From contig CM067314.1 in NCBI GenBank assembly GCA_034231615.1, positions 7,379,501-7,443,500 on the forward strand: 64,000 bases of DNA, given 5' to 3'. Every line of letters begins with the position of its first letter. Position 1 is the first letter of the stretch. The position numbers and the translations under genes were made by a program. Positions 22,186-51,480 of the stretch are shown here, in pieces. The notes below the pieces were generated by a model. The model made no database searches. It was not told the DNA's origin and was given only the letters and a program-made list of their open reading frames with translations. This stretch comes from Meghimatium bilineatum (Eukaryota; Mollusca; Gastropoda; Stylommatophora; Philomycidae).

Positions 22186-22705
22186 GTAAGGGGTAGAATA
22201 GTTCTCTGAAGATGGCCTTCGTGTGTGATGTTTGTAGGCTTGTTCCCATAGCCTCTTTCATTTCTGCGGTCCATCTTTTACATTGTCTGCCTCTGGCTTT
22301 ATAGCCGTGGTGTCTATGCGCCATGCTCTTTTGTGACATGCTATTTGTTGGTAGTCTGGACGTATGTGAATACCATTTGATCTTTATTTCTTTATATATT
22401 CTAATACTGGTACTGTTTTGGTTATCTTTCAGATGTTTTTGTTTCTAATTCTATTTCTTAATGATACTCTTATTATATATATAATTATTCTTTGTAGACA
22501 AGCAATTTCTACTGTCACTATTATTCTCTTGTCTTGTGCTGTCCAGGTTTGGCACTTGTAGCACAGTGACGGAATAATAATAATCTTGTATAATGCGTTC
22601 AAAAGCAATGCCGTTGAGAGTAGAAAACCTTGAACACAGTTCAAGAATAATTGAAAAGCAATGTCTCATACCAAATAAACTTAAATTAGATACTATTACA
22701 GTCAA
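22186..22705 (-). mobile_element. LINE 3' part, degenerate
   Basis: Minus-strand frames give KIIIIPSLCYKCQTWT (22500-22590) and HGYKARGRQCKRWTAEMKEA to KAIFRELFYPL (22190-22320), matching the LINE tail at 26740-27300. Confidence 0.75.
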
Positions 22706-24000
22706 ATGTTAGTTAACAACTTGGTCTGGACCAACAAATATTCGGCCAGACCAAACTGATGTAATAGCCGCCGGAACTCATTATATATAGTACAAAAACA
22801 TAAAGAATACAGTTATTTGGGGATTTTGAAAAGTGTTAAATGAGAAAATGTGTTAAAGTATGCGCTATAAAGAGTTTCAACTGTAATACATTTGTGTCAA
22901 TCTACAGAAATTGCATGTAAAAACTTCTGATATCCTTTTGTGCATTGTTTGGGGAAATCCCAGAGCTTTATTTATTGTTCTGGTATCCTTTTGTGCATTA
23001 TTTGGGGAGAATCCCTGCGCTTTATTTTATACCCAGTGCTTTATGTGTCATACAAATTATATGTATACTAGAAGATGTGATACATTGTATGGATTGGATG
23101 ATTGTGCCCATAGATTGCTCCTTCCGGGTATCAGTAATACTCAATAGAAAAACTAACAAGTGAAGTTCTATTGCTGTTGAACATGAGGTGCCCGTATTGG
23201 TTAGTGAGAATTCCAGGGGAGGTGATATGGTTATATACATGGATGGTATGGTTGTTAGATATGTGCATAGTGCTTGGGCAATCAGCTTAGTCTGCAAAGA
23301 AAACTATCGGAGAGGAAAGTAACGCTTTTGCTTTGACTATAAGCAACATGACTAAGGAGATTATGGCAATGACACAGGAGCTGTTTGTAAACACAGAATG
23401 CAACTTTTGTGCATTCTCAGTGACTCTATAATTCTCAGTGACTCTATAATTCTCAGTGACTTGATGAGCATGAATAATTTTTTTAAAAAGGCAGTGCTCT
23501 TGAGAAGTGACTTGAAAAATGCAAGAAGATCAATGTTGAAAAAGTCACATTCATTTTTGTTTCTGTACACTGGGGTGTTCAGGGCAATGTGAGAGTAGAT
23601 AAGCTGGAGAGTTCTGTAACTGCCAATCAGTAGAAAAATAAACTAGGCTGAAACAATGGATTCAGTACAAGAAACAGCACACATAAATGAAATTCATAAG
23701 GGTGATGATTTAGTCTTGTATGGTCATGTCCATAATAATCTAGGCTTGAAATGTGGCTCCACTAGAAATGAAAAGTCAACCTGCACTGAATACCCTGGTA
23801 TGCATCGACTGTGATGAATAAAACAAAGTAGGATAAATTAAGATCCAGACAAAAACAGAGATAAGAAAATGAAAAACATCAGATCTATCATCACAGTAAT
23901 ACTCCAACAGATAGGAGCACATTTTGTGTCTATGAGCTTGCTGAGGGGACCTGGACATGACTACATCACCCTGACAACATGCAGGATGTTATAGCATGAT
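22706..24000. other. Non-coding with two small tandem duplications
   Basis: 22925-23030 holds two copies of a 55-bp unit (ATCCTTTTGTGCATTRTTTG). 23413-23466 holds three copies of the 18-mer CTCAGTGACTCTATAATT. No gene recognised. Confidence 0.6.
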
Positions 24001-24010
24001 AAATATTCAG

Positions 24011-24745
24011 AGCATAGAAGAAGCATAACTTTCAGCCTAACTTGTAACAATTTCATACATAATACAAGGGAAGCATAACTTTCAGCCTAACTTGTAACGA
24101 TATCATACATAATACAAGGGAAGCATAACTTTCAGCCTAACTTGTAAAAATTTCATACATAATACGAGGGAAGCATAACTTTCAGCCTAACTTGTAACGA
24201 TTTCATACATAATACAAGGGAAGCATAACTTTCAGCCTAACTTGTAACGATTTCATACATAATACAAGGGAAGCATAACTTTCAGCCTAACTTGTAACGA
24301 TTTCATACATAATACAAGGGAAGCATAACTTTCAGCCTAACTTGTAACGATATCATACATAATACAAGGGAAGCATAACTTTCAGCCTAACTTGTAACAA
24401 TTTCATACATAATACAAGGGAAGCATAACTTTCAGACTAACTTGTAACGATATCATACATAACACCTTGTAACGATTTCATACATAACACCTTGTAATGA
24501 TTTCATACATAACACCTTGTAATGATTTCATACATAATACAAGGGAAGCATAAATTTCAGCCTAACTTGTAACGATTTCATACATAATACAAGGGAAGCA
24601 TAACTTTCAGCCTAACTTGTAACAATTTCATACATAATACAAGAGAAGCATAACTTTAAGCCTAACTTGTAACAATTTCATACATAATACAAGGGAAGCA
24701 TAACTTTCAGCCTAACTTGTAACGATATCATACATAATACAAGAG
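24011..24745. repeat. 50-bp minisatellite, about 14 copies
   Basis: Unit AGCATAACTTTCAGCCTAAC, TTGTAACGATTTCATACATA, ATACAAGGGA with an exact 50-bp period. Near 24465-24535 three short units keep only the CTTGTAAYGATTTCATACAT part. Confidence 0.97.
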
Positions 24746-24769
24746 ATTATCTACTCCTGGACCAGTGAT

Positions 24770-24915
24770 AGAGTATAATTACAGCTGAATAAAGTGGGTA
24801 TAATTACAGCTGAATGAAGTGGGTATAATTACAGCTGAATGAAGTGGGTATAATTACAGCTGAATGAAGTGGGTATAATTACAGCTGAATAAAGTGGGTA
24901 TAATTACAGCTGAAT
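24770..24915. repeat. 25-bp minisatellite, about 6 copies
   Basis: GGGTATAATTACAGCTGAAT plus RAAGT, exact 25-bp spacing. It follows directly on the 50-bp array. Confidence 0.95.
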
Positions 24916-24943
24916 GCACTGAATATGATTATATATGAATATC

Positions 24944-25100
24944 CCACCAAAGACGGATGTGTCGGGCCATTGGCACAAATAAAATGGCGACACAGATATT
25001 TCCATTCTCTGGACTACATCCTGCCAAAATCTTGTAGGACCATTGTCCTTCTATAAGATAGAACTAGCGGGAGTTTGAGAATGAATGCTGAAGAAGATTA
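24944..25100 (-). repeat. Dispersed repeat family R1, copy f
   Basis: Inverted copy, from AAGACGGATGTGTCGGGCCA to GAGTTTGAGAATGAATGCTG. Confidence 0.82.
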
Positions 25101-25264
25101 AGAATATATGAATGTCTTAGTCTTGACAAAACACAGCATAGTATCCCCTACACAGTGGGTCAAAGGGCATGAGCCAATGGACCGCTGGATCAGCAACCAA
25201 CCAACCCCCCTACACTGAAAATTAAAATCAGGGCATAGACTCATACTATAAGAATACAAACGAT

Positions 25265-25717
25265 ATTCTGGCGACAAAATAGCAGACAGAAAAATTATTA
25301 TTTAGTGATATCAGTTTTTTAAAATGTACAGTTTCCCATATTCCAGCGTGAGGCATATCGAGGAATAAGGATGTGTAAGGCCCATATTTTTCACTGACCA
25401 TCAGATCATGTGGTCAGCATCATGACTGACAAGATTGTTTGGTGTAAATTAGCAGATATAAAAAATTATTATGGCTACTTGCTGATAGCAATGTTTAATG
25501 TAAATTCGCAACAAGGAAAATAATTACCACTTTTTTCTGACATGAGATTTTGGTGTAAATTCGCAGCTAAAATAATTATGTCTACTTCCCGACACAGAAA
25601 TGATCAAAGCTACTTTCTGATACATGTTTTTGGTATGAATTATCCGTCAGAAAATGATTATGCCTGTTTGCCGACAGGGATGTTGGTATAAATTAGCAGC
25701 CAGAAAAATTATTATGG

Positions 25718-25730
<13 letters not shown>
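25265..25730. repeat. Decayed tandem repeat of about 61 bp over the kinase 3' end
   Basis: Units share GGTGTAAATTAGCAG, AGAAAAATTATTATGGC and TACTTGCTGACAGG. The outer clear copies are at 25438 and 25682. ATTATGGCTACTTGCTGA is identical at 25468-25485 and 25711-25728. The last unit contains the stop codon of the CDK4/6-like gene (25718-25720), so on the minus strand the array forms the 3' flank, probably the 3' UTR. Confidence 0.75.
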
Positions 25731-43537
<17,807 letters not shown>

Positions 43538-43541
<4 letters not shown>

Positions 43542-43573
43542 GGCTTCTGTAGGCTGCTGCTTTGTTCATTCAT
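43538..43573 (-). promoter_or_regulatory. Possible upstream ORF overlapping the kinase start
   Basis: If the transcript begins above 43573, an ATG at 43573 opens an 11-codon frame whose TGA overlaps the kinase ATG as ATGA (43541-43538). A second ATG at 43569 opens a longer overlapping frame. Whether this is transcribed leader is unknown. Confidence 0.35.
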
Positions 43574-43869
43574 TATTAGTACCTAAACTTGGTTGTGTTG
43601 TTTTGCTTTGTTGAAACACATTTTTTTTCAGGAATGAAACATATCTGCACCTCATGTCTGCTTTTTATCAATGTTTTATCAGACAGATGCCAAGTCAGCT
43701 ACCATGCTCACTACTAAAAGACGCCAAAGTTAAAATGTGATAAATAAAGCACATACAGAAAATATAAGCAAAAACATACACAAATCAGATGTGCTGGGCC
43801 AAATAACAAATATAATGTTGATAGCATGAAATGGTTGCAGGCTTTCACATGATTAAACGTCTGCATACA

Positions 43870-44211
43870 AAATGTTAGGTACATGTTAAGCAAATGTGGC
43901 CTTATCACGTGATAGGTCCAACTTTTTAATATTACACATAGTTTCATTCATATTTCTGACCTAACTGACTCCGGATTAAAAAGTCGATTGATATGCTTCG
44001 AATTGTGCACTACACACTACAGCCCCCCCCCCTCATCCTCCCAGGGTCATCAAGGGGGGAGGCTCTCAGTGTGAAGCGGACAGATCAATGGATCCGCAAG
44101 TAGACTTAGCTACTGTGAAATGCGTCTTTATCAATATTTCATTTCGTTAAATAATGTATGTATTTGTTGCGTTAAAAGAGGCCACATTTACTTAACCTGT
44201 ACCAAACATTA
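43870..44211. mobile_element. hAT-like MITE B upstream of the kinase
   Basis: Element 43878-44203. Inverted ends GGTACATGTTAAGCAAATGT and GGTACAGGTTAAGTAAATGT. Flanks AAATGTTA and AAACATTA (6 of 8). It lies about 340 bp above the kinase ATG and carries a 10-nt C-run and the pair CCTCATCCTCCC/GGGGGGAGG. Confidence 0.82.
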
Positions 44212-44383
44212 GCACACTTCTACAGATATAGACACCATGCCTCCTCTCCTCTCTGGGTAGGATTCTTACAGCATTGTATGTTAAAGAAAGCTCTGGAGGT
44301 ATGCTTACAGGAATTATGTTGGTGATGTATATATTCATACTAGAACTGATGGCTCAATCTACCGGTAGGTTACCTATGAGCCA

Positions 44384-44548
44384 AAACAAAAACCAGTGCT
44401 GACAATGCTACCTCAGTTTCAAACAAAAACCAGAGCTGGCAATGCTACCTCAGTTTCAAACAAAAACCAGTGCTGACAATGCCACCTCAGTTTCAAACAA
44501 AAACCAGAGCTGGCAATGCTACCTCAGTTTCAAACAAAAACCAGTAAC
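44384..44548. repeat. 37-bp minisatellite, 4 copies
   Basis: Unit CAAACAAAAACCAGTGCTGA plus CAATGCTACCTCAGTTT. It abuts the LINE at 44549 and may derive from its 5' truncation point. Confidence 0.93.
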
Positions 44549-45930
44549 ATTGTTCTCTCTTAACAATCATATCGTAAAGTCTGCGATACCAACAGTGGAG
44601 ATGAGAGGCTACGATGTAATCAGGACCTCATCTTTACAATTCCTAGGCATGCAATTTCATCGTAGTCAGTGTTTCTGGGAACACAATCATGTTATCGCAA
44701 AGGCCCACAAAGGACTTTCAGCACTGAGAGTGATGGCAGCAGCTGACGCTAAATAATCAAAACTCGAAACCTTATATAAGGCTCTTTTTCTCCCAGTCAT
44801 TGAATATGCAGGCGCCACTATCACAGGCAATCACACACAGATTGAGACTGGAGAGAATTCAAAACAAAATGATGCAGATCATCTTTGGATGCACAAGGAC
44901 ACAACCTCTGTGGCTATGAGATTTCTCCTTGATTTTCCAAGCATATCTCATAAAATTGATATGTGGCATGCCAGTGCATATCTCAGTGTGAGTTCTGACA
45001 TAGATCACCCACTACACAGCGAACTCCCTGGTATGAAAGGAAGCTGGCTCAAGAGAGGCAAATCGTGGATGAGTCGAGCTGAGGATACCGTTAAACATGT
45101 CTGTGCCACAGAAGAACTAACTCCTGGCGAAGAATGGATACCTATTCCTGCGGTCTTTCAAGAGGCAGTCAATACGATCATCACACTCAATAGAGAGTGC
45201 AGGGAGCATGGAAGCTGAGGTCAAGGAACTAATCTGCAAGAATACCGATGACACAGGTGTGATTTACAAGGATGGGTCGGCCATCCATCACCGCAGATGC
45301 ACATGGGCCTTTACTGCCAGATCAAAAGGAAGAACAGTACCCGAAGCCAGTGGTGCTTTAACCGCAACAAGCAGTCTAACAATAGAAGTATTCACCATAA
45401 TGCAGGCTCTGAACTGGCTGGAACTGCAAGCCCATTCCCATGCGTGCATACTTAGTGACTCACTGAATATGATTCAGAATCTCAAAACAAGTGATATACA
45501 TAGGGGATGGCTGGAGTCATTGGAGAGAGCTAAATGTGGGCATCACTACGAAAAATCACTTTGTCCCCGGACACTCAGGCGTGGAGGGAAACGAATGGGC
45601 TGACCAACAATTAGCTAGCCTCATCACCTCAACAGATGGTCAGCCTATGGACAGAGCAGACATACTCATTGCTCTTCATGAGTCACGATCAGAGGATTTT
45701 GAGATGAATGAGCATGAGTCAATATCGAGAATGTGCGAATTGGAAGTGAGGATGAAGTCATCATGTGATATCAACACTGGGCACTGGTGTGTTCTGTTCC
45801 ACAATTCATCATGTGATAACTCTGAACATCTAAAACGAAGTAGAAGATTGTCTCCACCAGTAAATTATCTTACAGCACATTGTGGTTAGTCATGTTTCTT
45901 TTTATCTTCAATCAATACAACAGAGTGGTA
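44549..45930 (+). pseudogene. I-like LINE ORF2 3' half with RNase H
   Basis: After the polymerase thumb (LQFLGMQFHRSQCFWEHNHV, AKAHKGLSALRVMAAADA, LFLPVIEYAGATITG, TTSVAMRFLLDFPSISHKID) an RNase H domain follows. Motifs are YKDGSA (Asp), TIEVFTIMQALNWLE (Glu), ILSDSLNMI (Asp) and, after a frameshift near 45520, FVPGHSGVEGNEWADQQLAS. All four catalytic regions are present, but stops (44754, 45216) and frameshifts inactivate it. The 3' end to about 45920 is repeated inverted at 49655, and the segment at 45761-45820 is the likely source of the array at 49755-50500. Confidence 0.88.
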
Positions 45931-46011
45931 GCAAGACAATTTCTTCCTACAAAAAGAGAAGCTACACAATGATACTGAAAACACCATGGACAAAATAAAT
46001 CAAGAAATCTA

Positions 46012-46160
46012 TTAACCCTATAGCTACTACATCATTCTCAGTTACTAGATCCCAGCTGTTCTAAAATCTTTCACAAATATTATCTTATATTAACCTTATA
46101 GCTGCTACATCATTCTCAGTTACTAGATCCCAGCTGTTCTAAAATCTTTCACAAATGAAG
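46012..46160. repeat. 79-bp duplication, 2 copies
   Basis: ATAGCTRCTACATCATTCTC, AGTTACTAGATCCCAGCTGT, TCTAAAATCTTTCACAAAT occurs twice with almost no change. Confidence 0.93.
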
Positions 46161-46231
46161 CCGTTTTTAGCAATGAAGGGAAAGCACACTAACACAATGG
46201 ATAAACTCATCAATAGCAATAAGATTGAGGA

Positions 46232-47190
46232 GTGAGTTAACTCTAAACCAGTAGCTAAAGGGTTATAAACTTAACTCTAAACCAGTAGCTAAAGGGTTAT
46301 AAACTTAACTCTAAACCAGTAGCTAGAGGGTTATAAACTTAACTCTAAACCAGTAGCTAAAGGGTTATAAACTTAACTCTAAACCAGTAGCTAAAGGGTT
46401 ATAAACTTAACTCTAAACCAGTAGCTAAAGGGTTATAAACTTAACTCTAAACCAGTAGCTAGAGGGTTATAAACTTAACTCTAAACCAGTAGCTAAAGGG
46501 TTATAAACTTAACTCTAAACCAGTAGCTAAAGGGTTATAAACTTAACTCTAAACCAGTAGCTAAAGGGTTATAAACTTAACTCTAAACCAGTAGCTAAAG
46601 GGTTATAAACTTAACTCTAAACCAGTAGCTAAAGGGTTATAAACTTAACTCTAAACCAGTAGCTAGAGGGTTATAAACTTAACTCTAAACCAGTAGCTAA
46701 AGGGTTATAAACTTAACTCTAAACCAGTAGCTAAAGGGTTATAAACTTAACTCTAAACCAGTAGCTAAAGGGTTATAAACTTAACTCTAAACCAGTAGCT
46801 AAAGGGTTATAAACTTAACTCTAAACCAGTAGCTAAAGGGTTATAAACTTAACTCTAAACCAGTAGCTAAAGGGTTATAAACTTAACTCTAAACCAGTAG
46901 CTAGAGGGTTATAAACTTAACTCTAAACCAGTAGCTAAAGGGTTATAAACTTAACTCTAAACCAGTAGCTAAAGGGTTATAAACTTAACTCTAAACCAGT
47001 AGCTAGAGGGTTATAAACTTAACTCTAAACCAGTAGCTAAAGGGTTATAAACTTAACTCTAAACCAGTAGCTAAAGGGTTATAAACTTAACTCTAAACCA
47101 GTAGCTAAAGGGTTATAAACTTAACTCTAAACCAGTAGCTAAAGGGTTATAAACTTAACTCTAAACCAGTAGCTAAAGGGTTATAATCAA
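46232..47190. repeat. 34-bp minisatellite, about 28 copies
   Basis: Unit TTAACTCTAAACCAGTAGCT plus AAAGGGTTATAAAC, extremely homogeneous. A single marker variant (GCTAGAGGG) recurs at about 46322, 46458, 46662, 46900 and 47002, always at multiples of 34 bp. Confidence 0.98.
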
Positions 47191-47360
47191 CTAAATGTAG
47201 AAGAGAGTTGCCACTTAATCAATATTATAAGAATAAAGTTGAATATTTTTGACCAAATAAAGAGACATCATAGAAAGATTAATCATAGAGAGCGCAACAT
47301 TCCAGGAAAGAGAATCTACAAAATGAATGCGTTTTGGAAAGAATATGTTACCTGAATATC
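47191..47360 (+). mobile_element. LINE 3' end scrap
   Basis: Codons FDQIKRHHRK and MNAFWKEYVT then stop are the decayed end of a LINE polymerase. Confidence 0.6.
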
Positions 47361-47392
47361 AATCACTATGCATTTATTTGGAATCCCTTTTT

Positions 47393-48216
47393 TTAACCTT
47401 TAGGACGCTCTTGTGAACACTTGTCAAAAATTGTAATGGCGCCAATATACTCGGGAGGGCATGCACAATTGAAGCCGGTACATTTATACATCCGTCATGT
47501 TCATTATGAGAATGTCTAAGTAGTAATTATATGTTGTAAACGAATTAATCTGACCACATCTGCACACCGGTACGTGCCATGAAGGTGAATCGAGTTTATA
47601 AACCATTGGTTTATCGTATTTTGAATAAAATAACAATGAATTGTGGCTTGAATCATAAATTATTGGGTTATTTAGTTTCACAGCAGTGAATATACAGAAT
47701 GCTGTGTTAGTTTGGGGACTTGTAGATGTTTGATATCGAATATGTTGAAGTGGTACCAAAAATGACTCTAGGCCTAAGCTCAAAGAACAATTTTTCTGCA
47801 AATCTACATGTTTTATACAGTTTCCCCTGCAATATTTTGATAATTTCACAATGAAAGAACATAAATACAACATATTTACATGTGATTTAGTGTACAGTGA
47901 AGCCAAGCAATTCGATAAGTAAGGTAAGTTATTTTTTTCACTTTTTTACTCGCTTTATTTGTTATAAAATGTTTTTGTTGAAAACGTCTTTACCATTTTC
48001 TCATATGTCTGGTATCACACACACACATACAGAAATTACACATATATATGCAGAATTCAATTCTTTATTTATATGTGCAAATATTATTTAAATATCTCTA
48101 ACAACCAAAAAGTTATCATGTTTTCAAAACAGCCACCAACAATAACGCAAATTCTCAAAACAGAATCCGGTGGCGGGGGGAGATGTTTTTTTTTATTCCG
48201 GCTTGCTAAAGGTTAA
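47393..48216. mobile_element. piggyBac-like MITE with TTAA target duplication
   Basis: 816 bp between TTAA at 47393-47396 and 48213-48216. Ends are inverted: CCTTTAGGACGC at the left and CCTTTAGCAAGC read inverted at the right. TTAA duplication with ends starting CC fits piggyBac-type elements. An open minus-strand frame of 140 codons (47484-47906) shows no transposase motif, so it is likely non-autonomous. Relatives are at 36560-36904 and 42780-43200. Confidence 0.75.
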
Positions 48217-48419
48217 ATTTTATTTTTACCAGGGCTATAGATATAACTTTGCTAAAAGATGGACTTCTGGTCAAAATTGCGAGTGAGAATATATGTTTTC
48301 CTCAGTGTCTATTTAAATTGGATGTTCCTCCTGAAAGCAAACTACAGAAGTATATGAAGTGCCATGAAATTTTCTATCGATGTGGTGAATAATTTGTATT
48401 GGAATTAGCGAGATGTGTT

Positions 48420-49100
48420 TTTTCTGTGGCGACATATGGATGTGACACTAAATAAAACAATGCTTTAGAGAGAATAACATCATTTGAATTAAAGTGCTAT
48501 AGAAGAGTTCTGAGAATACCAAGGCCAGCAAGGAAAACAAACCAGGAGATGTTAAGAACAATTAACGTCCAGAAAGGCTGGCTTCTGAACACCATATTAA
48601 AGAAAAAGCTAGTTTATTTCAGTCACATTAAGAGACACGACAGCATGGAGAGAGTGTTACTGGAGAAGATGATAGAAGGCAACAGGGGCAACGGCAGTCC
48701 AAGACGTGTTTGACAAAAGACATTCAAGAATGCCTGCATATGTCACTAAAAGAGGCAGGACAACTTGCTCTAGGCCACGGAGAATTCAAGAGATTCTTCT
48801 TGATTAGAAACTGGCCTCACAGCAAGTGGGGCATTCCCATAAGTGCTCCGTCCTCTGTTCCAGCAGCCATTCGACTCAACAGTGTTTCGAGTCTAATGCT
48901 GCTGAAACAGACGTCGACATCAGGGCACAACTCTGGCCCCTGCAACAGGTTTCCATGTTGTTCCGTCCACCCATGCCGTGCCCATAACTAGTTTAAGCAC
49001 AACATCAGCGTGTCAGAACATGATAACTGTTATCGAAGGTTACAACTACGGGACTCAAGAGAACCATAGAGAAGACTACGTTCTGGAAACATGTCACCTG
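48420..49100 (+). mobile_element. LINE 3' end with an internal insertion
   Basis: FELKCYRRVLRIPRPARKTN, KKLVYFSHIKRHDSMERVLL and TKDIQECLHMSLKEAGQLAL lead to HGEFKRF at about 48797. The expected KTTFWKHVT end appears only at 49068-49096. The roughly 260 bp between are unrelated, not a known family here. Confidence 0.75.
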
Positions 49101-49365
49101 AAGATGAAACGATGGAAAGGTGTTAAAAATAACTAAACTTTTCACTTTATTTTGGAGGACTTTTGTTACAAAGACCCCCCTCCCCAATTAATATTTTAAG
49201 TGGTGCTATCTTTCGTTACTGCACGTTTTCCTGTGAAGGAGTGCTCATGCTATCATAAGGAAGTATCGGTTTATGGTTTTTCTAATTTTTATAATGCGAA
49301 ATGTCATGTTATTTTTTTTCCTATGGGGTATTAGGACATTAGGTAGAACTTGAAACAGGTTAATG

Positions 49366-49550
49366 AAGTTTTGCTAATAACTAGAAACACACATAATCAC
49401 ACACGGAAATTGACGTTTCGACCAAAAGGCCTTTATCAGAGTTACATACACATAAACATAAAGAAAAACGATGAGCAGGAACGACGGAACTGACGTTCAC
49501 ATGTGTAATGAGATGTGAAAGTGGTCGGGAGGGACCATATTAGAACATTC
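49366..49550 (+). repeat. Dispersed repeat R4
   Basis: GAAATTGACGTTTCGACCAA and AAGGCCTTTATCAGA, followed by A-rich sequence and CACATGTGTAATGA. Related to 40725-40880. Confidence 0.65.
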
Positions 49551-49654
49551 ACCTACTCCCCTCAATCATCCTATATATTGCCTTGGGTGCTTGATAGTAT
49601 TTTCAGTATCCTTGTGTAGCTTCTCTTTTCGCAGGTGGAAATTGGCTTTGCTAC

Positions 49655-49760
49655 TACTGTATTTATTGATTGAAGATTTTTAAAAACATGACTAACCACA
49701 ATGTGCTGTAAGATAATTTACTGGTGATGACAATTGTCTACTTCATTTTAGATGTCCAGA
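49655..49760 (-). mobile_element. Inverted copy of a LINE 3' terminus
   Basis: On the minus strand this matches 45805-45925 closely (ATCATGTGATAACTCTG, CACCAGTAAATTATCTTACA, TGTGGTTAGTCATGTTT). It joins directly to the 48-bp array. Confidence 0.9.
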
Positions 49761-50500
49761 GTTATCACATGATGAATTGTGGAACAGAACACACCAGTGT
49801 CCAGTGTTGATATCACATGATGATTTGTGGAACAGAACACACCAGTGTCCAGTGTTGATATCACATGATGATTTGTGGAACAGAACACACCAGTGTCCAG
49901 TGTTGATATCACATGATGATTTGTGGAACAGAACACACCAGTGTCCAGTGTTGATATCACATGATGATTTGTGGAACAGAACACACCAGTGTCAATATCA
50001 CATGATGATTTGTGGAACAGAACACACCAGTGTTGATATCACATGATGATTTGTGGAACAGAACACACCAGTGTTGATATCACATGATGATTTGTGGAAC
50101 AGAATACACCAGTGTCCAGTGTTGATATCACGTGATGAATTGTGGAAGAGAACACACCAGTGTCCATATCACATGATGATTTGTGGAACAGAACACACCA
50201 GTGTCCAGTGTTGATATCACATGATGAATTGTGGAACAGAACACACCAGTGTCCAGTGTTGATATCACATGATGAATTGTGGAACAGAATACACCAGTGT
50301 CCAGATCACATGATCATTTGTGGAACAGAATACACCAGTGTCCAGATCACATGATGATTTGTGGAACAGAACACACCAGTGTCCAGTGTTGATATCACAT
50401 GATGAATTGTGAAACAGAACACACCAGTGTCCAGTGTTGATATCACGTGATGAATTGTGGAAGAGAACACACCAGTGTCCATATCACATGATGATGTCTG
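49755..50500. repeat. 48-bp minisatellite derived from a LINE 3' end, about 16 copies
   Basis: Unit GATATCACATGATGATTTGT, GGAACAGAACACACCAGTGT, CCAGTGTT. Some units are shortened by loss of CCAGTGTTGAT. The period is 16 codons, giving open frames on both strands. The inverted unit matches 45761-45808 of the nearby LINE. Confidence 0.97.
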
Positions 50501-51480
50501 CTTCCAAATGCCTATCAACAACCACATGTAAACTCTGAGAATTTATTTATTACATTTACTACACTAACAATGACCACCATAAGCATATCAAAAACGGTTG
50601 CCAGGGTTACACGAGGATGTTTATTTGCACATGCACTGGCTTTTTTAAATTTATTTATAAATACCTGACTTAACAACTGTTTTGGTGTAGGCCTACTCTC
50701 CTTATTAATCCTTATAAACCAGATTAATCCAGGAAGTAAAGACTGCGAGGGAGAGGAGATGGCTGCCGCCCTCATTTGCAGAGCCTCTGAAATGTGAGAT
50801 CGCTACCATCTCGCACCCACAGCATTAATAAATGTTATGGGTTACTTTACTTTTTACTCTCCTCATGAAGGTACAGACTCCCCTAAAAGGTTTACTGACA
50901 AAATAGTTGGATATATGCTCACTGTTACATGACAACTTTCTTTTGTGATGTAGCTAACGTTTGATTGTTTAAGGGCCTACTATATAAGTATAAGCAAGAT
51001 TGTTTATATTTGAATAGGAAATGTAGCCTATTTTATTTTAACTATCAGAAGTGATAAAATCGGGCCTACTAAAATAGAGGAAAAGTAGTAGTAGTTACTA
51101 GGTAATTAACACACTTAGACTAGACTGTTATGTAGGATAGTTTAAGTTTAATATTTCATTTCATTCAGTAACAAGAAAAACAAAACACAAAAATAAAACC
51201 GCGAGAAGTATAGGCCTATGACTTGTATGACGTCTACTACTTTATTGTAGTATGCTTCATAAAAATTAAAAAGTACCGAAAAAAGACATCTCAACTAGGA
51301 TCAACTGATCTGGAACAACAATGCCAACAACATCCCAAAACACGTTTTTCTCTATACACCAGATTATTATTAGCCTATATAAGAAGAAAATAAAATATTG
51401 TAATTTCGACACGTTACTATACACATAACAACCTTCTTATATCAGTAAAGATAGAACACACACACAAAGACTAGGCCGAC
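50501..51480. other. Non-coding, nothing recognised
   Basis: AT-rich, no repeat family member and no convincing frame. Confidence 0.45.

Noticed and set aside
21696-22209. Open frames of 112-123 codons on both strands
   Set aside because: The 39-bp period (13 codons) keeps every frame open. They are minisatellite artefacts.
46232-47190. Interstitial telomere repeat (AACCC-like motifs)
   Set aside because: The unit is 34 bp and lacks tandem TTAGGG or similar short repeats. AACC/GGGTT occur once per unit.
47484-47906. 140-codon minus-strand frame as a gene
   Set aside because: It lies within a TTAA-flanked element, has no family motif, and is within chance length for a 64-kb AT-rich window. 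Kept only as a remark on the element.
49748-50527. Open frames reading WNRTHQCPVLISHDDL repeats
   Set aside because: The 48-bp period is a multiple of three and the array is derived from a LINE 3' end.
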